Source of the DNA: Nitrospira_G sp035457545
Lineage (GTDB): Bacteria; Nitrospirota; Nitrospiria; Nitrospirales; Nitrospiraceae
DNA length: 14,405 bases
Reading direction: 5' to 3'
Assembly (NCBI GenBank): GCA_035457545.1
Contig: DATIBM010000398.1
Location: 1 to 14,405, forward strand
Of this stretch, positions 1 through 6,036 are shown in pieces (position 1 is the stretch's first letter; each line of letters begins with the position of its first letter). Made by a program: the position numbers and the translations under genes. The notes below the pieces were generated by a model. The model was given only the letters and a program-made list of their open reading frames with translations, searched no databases and was not told where the DNA came from.

Positions 1-919
1 TCACTATCCGCCGGGCAATAAAGAGCGGGTCCTCCCCTCCCTCCAACATACGGGCCAGCCAGTAGAGTGCCCCGTCCGGATCCGAGTCGCGCAGACTCTT
101 AATGTAGGCGGAAATAAGATTGTAATGCTCCTCGCCGGCACGGTCGTACCGGAGGGCTTTCTTCGAGAGCGCCGCCGCCACCGCCTGTTCGTCGAGCACC
201 AATCCCCCGTCAGGTTGCCGTGGCGTATGCGCGACCACATGCTCCAAGGCCGTCAAGGCCGACCTGGCGTCCCCGTTTCCAAACGCGATCAGGTGCCGGC
301 GCGCAGCGGGAGTCATCGTCGCGTGCAGGTGACCGAATCCGCGGGCAGGATCCGCCAGCGCCCGATCTAACACCTGACCGAGCGCTTCATCGGGCAGCGC
401 GTGCAGCATCACCACCAGCGACCGCGAGAGCAAGGGCGCGATGACCTCGAAAGAGGGATTCTCGGTGGTCGCCCCGAGCAACACGATGGTGCCCTTCTCG
501 ACGTGCGGAAGAAACGCGTCCTGCTGCGCCTTATTGAATCGATGGATCTCATCGACAAACACAATGGTGCGTTGCCCGGAGAAGACCCGGCGTTGCTCGG
601 CCGCCTTGACGACCGCCCGCAATTCGGCAATTCCGCTCGTGACGGCCGGGAACCATACGAAGACGGCGCTGGTCCGTTTGGCGATCAATTGCGCCAACGT
701 AGTTTTCCCGGACCCGGGAGGGCCCCACAAGATGACGGAGGACAGGGTATCGGACTCGATCGCGCGACGGAGCGGTCGATCAGGTCCGATCACATCCTCC
801 TGCCCGAGGAATTCCGCGAAGTCACGCGGCCGCATCCGTTCGGCCAGCGGCGCGTGAGAAACATCCGAGCCGGCCTCGGCCCGATAGAGATCAGTTTGCG
901 TGTCCCGTTGGAAGGACAT
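1..919 (-). CDS. rarA: Replication-associated recombination protein A, AAA+ ATPase (3' end off the window)
   Basis: The 306 visible codons read from an ATG at 919 to the left edge with no stop, so the C-terminal third is missing (E. coli RarA is about 447 aa). AAA+ motifs are in order: Walker A GPPGSGKTT at residues 66-74, Walker B IVFVDEIHRF around 119-128, and sensor 1 GATTENPSF at 149-157. The family-typical block starting YNLISAYIKSLRDSDPDGAL and ending with an LEGGEDPLFIARR-type stretch sits at the truncated end. Family knowledge: RarA/MgsA is a cytoplasmic tetrameric ATPase acting at stalled replication forks with SSB and RecA. The gene is divergent from the hydrolase at 1025. No clear Shine-Dalgarno precedes the ATG, but the start agrees with the family N-terminus, in which the PLAERMRP motif (24-31) follows a short leader. 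Nothing looks degenerate. The identification is secure. Confidence 0.95.
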   Translation of the reverse strand, partial: MSFQRDTQTDLYRAEAGSDVSHAPLAERMRPRDFAEFLGQEDVIGPDRPLRRAIESDTLSSVILWGPPGSGKTTLAQLIAKRTSAVFVWFPAVTSGIAELRAVVKAAEQRRVFSGQRTIVFVDEIHRFNKAQQDAFLPHVEKGTIVLLGATTENPSFEVIAPLLSRSLVVMLHALPDEALGQVLDRALADPARGFGHLHATMTPAARRHLIAFGNGDARSALTALEHVVAHTPRQPDGGLVLDEQAVAAALSKKALRYDRAGEEHYNLISAYIKSLRDSDPDGALYWLARMLEGGEDPLFIARRIV

Positions 920-944
920 AGGCGAGTAGGAGCGAGTTGCCCCC

Positions 945-973
945 ATTCTATACGGAACCGCAAACCCCCGCAA
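945..973 (-). promoter_or_regulatory. Candidate sigma70-type promoter of rarA
   Basis: On the minus strand TTGCGG (968-973) and TAGAAT (945-950) are separated by 17 bp. The -10 matches the consensus at five of six positions and the -35 at three or four. It would give a leader of about 20 nt before the rarA ATG at 919. It lies in the 105-bp divergent gap. No equally good box was seen facing the hydrolase. Confidence 0.35.
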
Positions 974-1024
974 TCGGCGGCCGGCCCGTCCCATCTGAGC
1001 TTGATTGACCCCTGAGGCGAGAAG

Positions 1025-1867
1025 ATGGTAGAGAACAGCCCCTACGGAGCTGCGCCCCTGCGCGGATCGCCCATGCCCTACGCCACCGTGAACGGCATCA
1101 GACTCGCCTATTCGGAGCAAGGGACGGGCCTGCCCGTGGTCTTTCTGCACGGGTTTCCCCTCAACCGGGAGATGTGGACGCCCCAGAGACAAGGGCTCAG
1201 CGACCGAGCCCGCATCCTCACGGTTGACCTGCGGGGACACGGCGAATCCGACGCCCCCCTGTGGCAGTATACGATGGAACAGTTCTCCGACGACGTGGCG
1301 GGGCTACTCGATCATCTCGACTTGCAGTCGGTGGTCTTGGTCGGACTGTCGATGGGCGGCTACATCGCGCTGATGTTCTGCCGGCGCCACGCCCATCGGC
1401 TCAAAGCGCTGGTATTGACCGACACGCGGGCCCAGGCCGACACGGAAGAGGGACGGGCCGGCCGTTTCCAGGTGGCTCAGACCGCCTACCGGAAGGGGCC
1501 CGACGCCGTTCGAGACATCATGGTTCCCAAGCTGCTCTGTCCAAGGACGCTTCAGTCCAATCCGATGGTGGTCTCGCAGGTAGAAGCGATGATCGCGCGG
1601 ATGGAACTGAGCGGCCTGGCCGGGGACCTGATGGCCATGGCCGAGCGTCCCGACTCGGTCCCGCTCCTCCCGTCGATCCGCTGCCCGACCCTGGTCATCG
1701 TTGGGGAACAGGACCAGCCGACCCCGGTTTCGGACGCAAGGCTGATGGCGGACCGCATCCCCGGCGCACGGCTGGAGATCATCCCCGACGCGGGGCATCT
1801 CCCCAATCTCGAGCAGCCGGAGTTGTTCAACCAGGCATTGTGGCGATTCCTGTCCTCGCTCGATTGA
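1025..1867 (+). CDS. Alpha/beta-fold hydrolase
   Basis: This is a 280-aa cytoplasmic alpha/beta hydrolase with a complete catalytic apparatus. The oxyanion-hole motif HGFPLN is at 42-47, DLRGHGESD at 68-76, the nucleophile elbow GLSMGG has Ser109, the acid is probably Asp230 in GEQDQPTP, and the base is His258 in DAGHLPNLEQP. Fold and motifs resemble the 3-oxoadipate enol-lactonase / carboxylesterase branch, but the substrate cannot be read from sequence. The start at 1025 has GAGG seven bases upstream. A second in-frame ATG at 1073 (MPYATVNG, residue 17) gives the more family-like N-terminus but lacks a clear ribosome binding site. The gene is transcribed alone, divergent from rarA and convergent with folE. 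No signal peptide is visible. Confidence 0.88.
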   Translation: MVENSPYGAAPLRGSPMPYATVNGIRLAYSEQGTGLPVVFLHGFPLNREMWTPQRQGLSDRARILTVDLRGHGESDAPLWQYTMEQFSDDVAGLLDHLDLQSVVLVGLSMGGYIALMFCRRHAHRLKALVLTDTRAQADTEEGRAGRFQVAQTAYRKGPDAVRDIMVPKLLCPRTLQSNPMVVSQVEAMIARMELSGLAGDLMAMAERPDSVPLLPSIRCPTLVIVGEQDQPTPVSDARLMADRIPGARLEIIPDAGHLPNLEQPELFNQALWRFLSSLD

Positions 1868-1916
1868 TCTGGCGGAGTGCTGAAAGGCTTTAAGATCGGC
1901 CTGAGGACGGCTTCGA

Positions 1917-2546
1917 TCAGTCGCCGTCGCCCACGCTCCCCTGCCGGATCAGCTTGAGAAATTCAAGCCGTGTTTGCTCCTGAGTTCGAAACGCTCCCAG
2001 CATATGGCTGGTCACCGCGACGGTATTCTGTTTTTCGACCCCGCGCATCATCATGCAGAGGTGCCGGGCTTCCATGACCACGCCGACGCCGTGCGCGTTG
2101 AGCTTGGACTGGAGCGTTTCGGCAATTTGAACGGTCAATCGTTCCTGCACTTGCAGCCGCCGGCTGAAGGCGTCCACGATCCGTGGCACCTTGCTGAGCC
2201 CGACGACTTTCTTGTTGGGGATATAGCCGACGTGACATCGGCCGAAGAACGGCAGCAGATGATGTTCGCACATGCTGAAAAAATCGATGTCCTTCACGAT
2301 CACCATCTCGTCGTACTCGATCGGAAACAGGGCTTGATTGACGAGTTGATCGATATTCTGATGGTAGCCCCGGGTCATGAACTGCAGCGCCTTCGCCACG
2401 CGGCGTGGCGTCTCGAGCAATCCGTTCCTTGTCGGGGTCTCACCGATCTCGACCAGCAGCCGTGTCACCAACCCTTCCAGCCCTAGCGCCTGTCCGTCCC
2501 GGGCTCGGGACAGCGCGCGCTTGCGGCCGGTTTGTCTTCGTGGCAT
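1917..2546 (-). CDS. folE: GTP cyclohydrolase I
   Basis: This 209-aa protein is of usual bacterial FolE length. It converts GTP to 7,8-dihydroneopterin triphosphate, the entry step to folate and biopterin-type cofactors. Zinc ligands are visible as Cys93 and His96 in SMCEHHLLPF and Cys164 in RHLCMMMRG, matching E. coli Cys110, His113 and Cys181. Other family signatures are LLETPRRVAKA (43-53), VVGLSKVPRIVDAFSRRLQ (114-132) and the C-terminal TSHMLGAFR stretch. The ATG at 2546 is preceded by AAGGAG five bases away, which fixes the start. It lies 35 bp downstream of the pyruvoyl-tetrahydropterin synthase gene on the same strand, so the two are very likely co-transcribed and consecutive in the pathway. 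It converges with the hydrolase at 1867. Confidence 0.97.
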   Translation of the reverse strand: MPRRQTGRKRALSRARDGQALGLEGLVTRLLVEIGETPTRNGLLETPRRVAKALQFMTRGYHQNIDQLVNQALFPIEYDEMVIVKDIDFFSMCEHHLLPFFGRCHVGYIPNKKVVGLSKVPRIVDAFSRRLQVQERLTVQIAETLQSKLNAHGVGVVMEARHLCMMMRGVEKQNTVAVTSHMLGAFRTQEQTRLEFLKLIRQGSVGDGD

Positions 2547-2581
2547 GAGAACTCCTTGCTTGAATCAGGAACCGGGCCCGC

Positions 2582-3007
2582 TCAGCGAGAAGACGTGGGG
2601 TCGGCATACTCGAAGTAGTTGTCCCGCGTTTCGACCACGCCCACCTTGGCCAGCTTTCCGTCGGGGATCGCCTCATGAAGGATTTCCCAGATCAGCCGCG
2701 CCAGGTTTTCTCCCGTCGTCGTCGTCTCGGCGAAGGCGGGGTCGCGGTTCAAATCCTGATGATCAAACCGCCGGACCACCCGCTCGGTCACCACCCGATC
2801 CAGCCCCTCCAGATCAAGGCTCCGTCCCGTAACGGAATCGATGGGGCCGCCCACCGTCACATACACGACGTAGTTGTGCCCGTGGCCGTTCGGATTGTTG
2901 CATTTGCCGAACACCCGCCGATTCTCCTCGTCGGAGAGCTGGTCCGTATGCAACCGATGGGCTGCGCTGAAACGGTATCGTCGCGTCACACTGGCCGCTT
3001 GTGCCAT
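2582..3007 (-). CDS. 6-pyruvoyl-tetrahydropterin synthase family protein, PTPS-II (biopterin) active-site type
   Basis: The 141-aa protein has the T-fold PTPS layout: YRFSAAHRL (11-19, zinc His17), the CNNPNGHGHNY block (36-46) with catalytic Cys36 and zinc His42/His44, FDHQDLN (81-87) with Asp82/His83 completing the Cys-Asp-His triad, TGEN at 98-101, and VVETRDNYFEY (124-134) with pterin-binding Glu126. Spacing of the cysteine motif is C-x5-HGH. Family knowledge: this is the motif of eukaryotic-type PTPS making tetrahydrobiopterin precursors, whereas QueD has C-x3-HGH and the folate-type PTPS-III replaces the Cys with Glu. It would use the product of folE, 35 bp downstream. The ATG at 3007 has GGGAG upstream. 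A QueD-like activity is still possible, and no sepiapterin reductase is in view. Confidence 0.88.
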   Translation of the reverse strand: MAQAASVTRRYRFSAAHRLHTDQLSDEENRRVFGKCNNPNGHGHNYVVYVTVGGPIDSVTGRSLDLEGLDRVVTERVVRRFDHQDLNRDPAFAETTTTGENLARLIWEILHEAIPDGKLAKVGVVETRDNYFEYADPTSSR

Positions 3008-3024
3008 GTGATTCTCCCGGGATG

Positions 3025-3061
3025 AAAAAGGCCGGTCCCCTCACAGAGAGCGAGACCGGCC
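3025..3061 (-). terminator. Rho-independent terminator downstream of the ErpA-like gene
   Basis: A perfect 8-bp stem (GGCCGGTC at 3030-3037 and GACCGGCC at 3054-3061) is followed on the minus strand by five T residues (3025-3029). It lies 48 bp after the ErpA-like stop and only about 18 bp before the PTPS start. It therefore either ends the upstream operon or attenuates read-through into the pterin genes. Confidence 0.75.
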
Positions 3062-3108
3062 ACGAACCCCCGACGTCAAGATTGCACTCGGCTGGCACGC
3101 GTCAGCGC

Positions 3109-3429
3109 TCAAGCGCTGAACGAGCTGCCGCACCCGCAGGTCGTCTTGGCCTGCGGATTCTTCACGGCAAAGCCGGAACCCTGAAGACTATCGACATAAT
3201 CCACTTCGGCGCCGGACAACAGCGGCGCGCTCTGGGGATCGAGGATGACTTGAATCCCGTTCTTTTCGATGACGGTGTCGTCCTCCCCGATCTTGTTCTC
3301 GAACGCCATCCCGTATTGGTAGCCGTGGCATCCGCCTCCGCGCACATAGACCCGAAGGCCCACCACATCCTTCTCCTCCAGCATCAGTTCCTTGATCTTA
3401 TTCGCAGCCACATCCGTGACGGTAATCAT
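3109..3429 (-). CDS. erpA: A-type iron-sulfur cluster carrier (ErpA/IscA/HesB family)
   Basis: This is a 106-aa protein of typical A-type carrier length. The three conserved cysteines that hold and hand over the cluster are present: Cys34 in RGGGCHGYQYG, then Cys98 and Cys100 in TTCGCGSSF. The FxVKNPQA block just before the CxC is also characteristic. The protein delivers Fe-S clusters from the assembly scaffold to apo-enzymes in the cytoplasm. The start at 3429 is fixed by GGAGGAAACCAG directly upstream. It follows the 2Fe-2S ferredoxin with a 44-bp gap on the same strand, so its neighbours (ferredoxin, NuoF-like) are plausible clients. Sequence alone does not separate ErpA from IscA or SufA; the symbol is the best guess because no isc or suf genes flank it. 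Confidence 0.9.
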   Translation of the reverse strand: MITVTDVAANKIKELMLEEKDVVGLRVYVRGGGCHGYQYGMAFENKIGEDDTVIEKNGIQVILDPQSAPLLSGAEVDYVDSLQGSGFAVKNPQAKTTCGCGSSFSA

Positions 3430-3473
3430 CTGGTTTCCTCCTTACCGGGTTAGCACCCATCTCCTCTAGCGTT

Positions 3474-3830
3474 CTAGATCAAATTGCACGACTGATCGAC
3501 CATCTGTACGCCCGCCGCTTCCGAAGGACGCTCCCACTTGTGCAATGGCACCCGAACCACCACGTCACCCATCACCCGCGCCTGACAGCCCAACCGATGC
3601 CAGGGTTCGCTCAACGCCTCGCGATCCAGCAGGTCCTGCTCGTCGAAATCGATCTCCGACAACTGATCGCCGCCCGATTGGACTTCCACCCGGCAGGTGG
3701 TGCAGGAAGCATTCCCTCCGCAATCGTGAGTCAAGGGAAACCCGAGCAGTTCGGCTGCTTCCAAGATGGTCACGTTGCGCGGAACCTCTCCGCTTTTTCC
3801 ATCGGGATGAAGAAAGGTAATCTGTGGCAT
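3474..3830 (-). CDS. 2Fe-2S ferredoxin (plant/adrenodoxin-like)
   Basis: This 118-aa single-domain ferredoxin has a C-x5-C-x2-C...C cluster motif: Cys37, Cys43 and Cys46 in HDCGGNASCTTCRVE, and Cys82 in RLGCQARV. The stretch VTILEAAELLGFPLTHDCGG is the usual lead-in helix and loop. The spacing is that of isc-type/adrenodoxin-like ferredoxins. I place the start at the ATG at 3830 (MPQITFLHPDG), which has GGGTGAG upstream and leaves 22 bp after the nuoF stop. An upstream in-frame ATG at 3920 would add 30 arginine-rich residues and overlap nuoF by 68 bp, so I rejected it. The C-terminal tail after about residue 95 is unusual and unassigned. Position between nuoF and the A-type carrier suggests it is a redox partner of the NuoF-like flavoprotein (inference). 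Confidence 0.9.
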   Translation of the reverse strand: MPQITFLHPDGKSGEVPRNVTILEAAELLGFPLTHDCGGNASCTTCRVEVQSGGDQLSEIDFDEQDLLDREALSEPWHRLGCQARVMGDVVVRVPLHKWERPSEAAGVQMVDQSCNLI

Positions 3831-3852
3831 CGGGCTCACCCGTTGACCGGCG

Positions 3853-5157
3853 TTACGCCGACCCTGCCGTGACCGGCGCCGGTTGATAAGGACATCGCTG
3901 GAGTCGGATATGGGCTTCAAATTCGTCCTGAAACAGCTTCAGGGCACTTTGAACGAGCACGGCCGCCCCGGTCACGAGCGTACAATAGCCTGTTCCCTTT
4001 ACAAAGCCGGCGATCTGCAACAACGTATCCAAATCCTTTTGGGTCCCTTCGCCCGATTCGATCTTCGTCATGAGCGACGCCAGATTGATGGTGCCCATCC
4101 GGCAAGATGGACATTGGCCGCAGCTTTCTCCCTTGAAGAAATTGGAAAAATGCAGCGTCTTGGCCACCATGCAGGTGGCGTCATCGACCACGATGACGCC
4201 GGCCGACCCAAGGCCGGTGCCGGCTTTCTTGAGGGAATCGAAATCCATCTGCAGATCCAACTGCTCCGCCGTCACCATCGGAAAGGCCGGGCCGCCGGGG
4301 AACACGGCCTTCACCTTCCGGCCGTTGGGGACCCCTCCCCCGCACCGCTCAACCAAATTCCGGAGAGGTGTGCCAAGGGGCAATTCGTATATGCCGGGTC
4401 GGTTGACCGCGCCGCTCAGCGAGAAGAGCATCGTCCCCGGACATTTCTCGGTCCCCACCTCATTAAACCAACCGGCCCCTTTTCTCAGGATGAGCGGGAT
4501 ATTGCACAGGGTCTCCACGTTGTTGACGAGCGTGGGCTTCCCGTAAAGTCCGAAGTCGGTCGGATAAAACGGAGGTTTCTGTCGCGGCATTGCCGGACGG
4601 CCCTGCATGGATTCGAGCATCGCCGTTTCTTCACCGGCCACGTAGCTGCCCTGCCCGGAGAAGACTTCCAGGTCGAGATCGCGCCCGGAGCCGAACACGT
4701 TCTTCCCGATGTATCCCTTCTCGCGCGCCTGTTCGAGAGCCTTCTGGAGATTCTCCTGCTCCTCATGATATTCGTGGTTGACGTACAGGAAGGAAGCCTT
4801 GGCGCCGACCGTATAAGACGCAATCAAGCACCCTTCAATCAACTGGTGCGGGGCGTGTTTGAGGAGATGCCGGTCCTTGAACGTGCCCGGCTCATGTTCG
4901 CCGGCGTTACAGACGAAATACCGCTCCTTCACACGGTGGTTGAGCACCTTGTCCCACTTGACCCCGGTCGGGAACCCGGCTCCCCCCCGACCGCGCAAGC
5001 CCGAGCGTTTGATCTCCTCGACAATCTCCTGGGGTTTGGACTCGGTCACGCACTTTTTCCAGGCTTCATACCCGCCTGCCTTGGCATAGGCAGCCAGGTC
5101 CCACGCCGGCCCCTCAAGCGGCCGCAACACTCGTCCTTCTTGCTGGTTGGTGTCCAT
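3853..5157 (-). CDS. nuoF: NuoF-like NADH dehydrogenase 51-kDa-type flavoprotein (FMN, 4Fe-4S)
   Basis: The 434-aa protein aligns along the full length of complex I subunit NuoF. The FMN/NADH loops are GLRGRGGAGFPTGVKW (53-68) and CNAGEHEPGTFKDR (83-96). VAGEETAMLESMQGRP and KPTLVNNVETLCN follow, and the N3-type 4Fe-4S ligands are Cys346, Cys349, Cys352 (SCGQCPSCRMG) and Cys392. It would oxidise NADH (or reduce NAD+) and pass electrons through the cluster. Gly86 replaces the aspartate of the NADE motif of classical NuoF; the following Glu87 is kept. nuoE and nuoG are not adjacent. Instead a 2Fe-2S ferredoxin gene follows 22 bp downstream, so an NAD:ferredoxin-type module or a partner for a distant complex I is equally plausible. 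A promoter is visible at 5198-5227; the ribosome binding site is weak. Confidence 0.92.
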   Translation of the reverse strand: MDTNQQEGRVLRPLEGPAWDLAAYAKAGGYEAWKKCVTESKPQEIVEEIKRSGLRGRGGAGFPTGVKWDKVLNHRVKERYFVCNAGEHEPGTFKDRHLLKHAPHQLIEGCLIASYTVGAKASFLYVNHEYHEEQENLQKALEQAREKGYIGKNVFGSGRDLDLEVFSGQGSYVAGEETAMLESMQGRPAMPRQKPPFYPTDFGLYGKPTLVNNVETLCNIPLILRKGAGWFNEVGTEKCPGTMLFSLSGAVNRPGIYELPLGTPLRNLVERCGGGVPNGRKVKAVFPGGPAFPMVTAEQLDLQMDFDSLKKAGTGLGSAGVIVVDDATCMVAKTLHFSNFFKGESCGQCPSCRMGTINLASLMTKIESGEGTQKDLDTLLQIAGFVKGTGYCTLVTGAAVLVQSALKLFQDEFEAHIRLQRCPYQPAPVTAGSA

Positions 5158-5173
5158 GATGCTGGCTCGTGAC

Positions 5174-5190
5174 CGGCCTGCCCCAGGCCG
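5174..5190 (-). promoter_or_regulatory. 5'-UTR hairpin of the nuoF transcript
   Basis: CGGCCTG and CAGGCCG form a 7-bp stem with a 3-nt loop. It starts at about the predicted transcription start (near 5191) and ends about 16 nt before the nuoF ATG. It could protect the 5' end or affect ribosome access, since no good Shine-Dalgarno is seen. Confidence 0.4.
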
Positions 5191-5197
5191 ACGCGTA

Positions 5198-5227
5198 ACT
5201 ATACGGTTCTACGCGGGAAGCCGTCAA
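5198..5227 (-). promoter_or_regulatory. Sigma70-type promoter upstream of nuoF-ferredoxin-erpA
   Basis: On the minus strand TTGACG (5222-5227) and TATAGT (5198-5203) are 18 bp apart; each box matches consensus at five of six positions. The predicted start near 5191 leaves a leader of about 34 nt before nuoF. This is one of the two best promoters in the window. Confidence 0.6.
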
Positions 5228-5265
5228 GCAACCGGCCCGGTGTGGGGCTCAATTCCGGCTCACGT

Positions 5266-5305
5266 GGCCCAGTCGCCCCAAGAAAACAGCAAGGGGCGCT
5301 GGGCC
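5266..5305 (-). terminator. Long stem-loop between the membrane-protein gene and the nuoF promoter
   Basis: The arms GGCCCAGTCGCCCC (5266-5279) and GGGGCGCTGGGCC (5293-5305) pair over 13 bp with one bulged base around a 13-nt A-rich loop. It lies 48 bp past the stop of the membrane-protein gene. No T-tract follows on the minus strand, so it is a probable transcript 3' end or insulator rather than a textbook intrinsic terminator. On the plus strand only TTT follows. Confidence 0.5.
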
Positions 5306-5353
5306 TTTCAGGGAAGACCTGGCTGGTCGGCCCTAGAAATTCTGATGGAAATT

Positions 5354-5944
5354 CTATTTGATATGGCTTCCGGCTCCCATGAAGAACAGCATGGGGATCG
5401 AGAGCATGAAGTTCACCCGGGAGGCCAGCAATGCCGTCCGCCCCCAGGCGGCCATCTCCGGCGGCGGCGGCGGGCCACCGGCCGCAGCCTGGGAGACCGC
5501 GGCGATGATTTTCTTCTGATTCGGCCAAATGATCGCGTGCACGTTGGCCATCATGATGATCCCCAGCAACCCGCCGATGCCGAGGGCGTAGGCTCCCGTG
5601 CCCCCCTTGGAATAGAGCCAGAAGTAAAGGACGAGCCCGGCCAGCACCGTGACGGTCGCGCCGTGACGGAACCAGTTCAAGGCCGCAGGCATGAGCTTCG
5701 GGATCACAATGTTCTTTGTCGGTCCGTCCAGGCTTTTCAGGAACGCCGCGTTGATCAGGTTGAAAAAGTACAACAGGCCGATCCAGGTGATGCCGGCGAG
5801 GAAGTGCACCCAGCGGAACAGGATGCCCAGCCAATCCGCCTCCCCCGCTCCCACGCCCGCCATGCCCAGAAACACGACTATCAACACGACCGAGAGGCCG
5901 AGGCCGGCCCACAGGGTCTGATAGGGATCTTCGAGAAACTTCAT
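5354..5944 (-). CDS. Membrane protein of the urate oxidase N-terminal (PuuD-like) family
   Basis: This 196-aa protein has about five membrane helices, near residues 11-33, 40-66, 94-112, 117-140 and 170-190. The stretch WVHFLAGITWIGLLYFFNL (45-63) and the later HAIIWPNQKK (136-145) and SRVNFMLSIPMLFFMG (175-190) are typical of the Urate_ox_N/DUF989 family. His47, His94 and His136 lie in or next to helices and could bind heme (inference). PuuD proteins of about 400 aa carry a C-terminal cytochrome c domain; here that domain is absent and the membrane part is short, so urate oxidation should not be assumed. A proline run (158-162) marks a loop before the last helix. Its own promoter is likely at 5982-6011, directly after the mdh stop. 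The start at 5944 has AAGG about 11 bp upstream. Confidence 0.8.
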   Translation of the reverse strand: MKFLEDPYQTLWAGLGLSVVLIVVFLGMAGVGAGEADWLGILFRWVHFLAGITWIGLLYFFNLINAAFLKSLDGPTKNIVIPKLMPAALNWFRHGATVTVLAGLVLYFWLYSKGGTGAYALGIGGLLGIIMMANVHAIIWPNQKKIIAAVSQAAAGGPPPPPEMAAWGRTALLASRVNFMLSIPMLFFMGAGSHIK

Positions 5945-5981
5945 CGCGCCACCGCCTTTCCGGTTAAGTACTTGACCGCAG

Positions 5982-6011
5982 TCTGTACTCCAAGCCCATC
6001 CACAATGTCAA
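5982..6011 (-). promoter_or_regulatory. Candidate promoter of the PuuD-like membrane protein gene
   Basis: On the minus strand a perfect TTGACA (6006-6011) stands 18 bp from TACAGA (5982-5987), a weak -10 with three matches. It lies between the mdh stop (6037) and the ATG at 5944. Confidence 0.35.
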
Positions 6012-6036
6012 GCCGCGGCCGTCAGAATCGGCAGCC

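Noticed and set aside
1868..1916. Possible bidirectional terminator between the hydrolase and folE
   Set aside because: Only a 5-bp GATCG/CGATC pairing with a long loop and no T-tract was found.
3883..5172. A 429-codon plus-strand open frame opposite nuoF
   Set aside because: It is the antisense of a full-length NuoF with all motifs. The plus frame has no family features and is a product of high GC.
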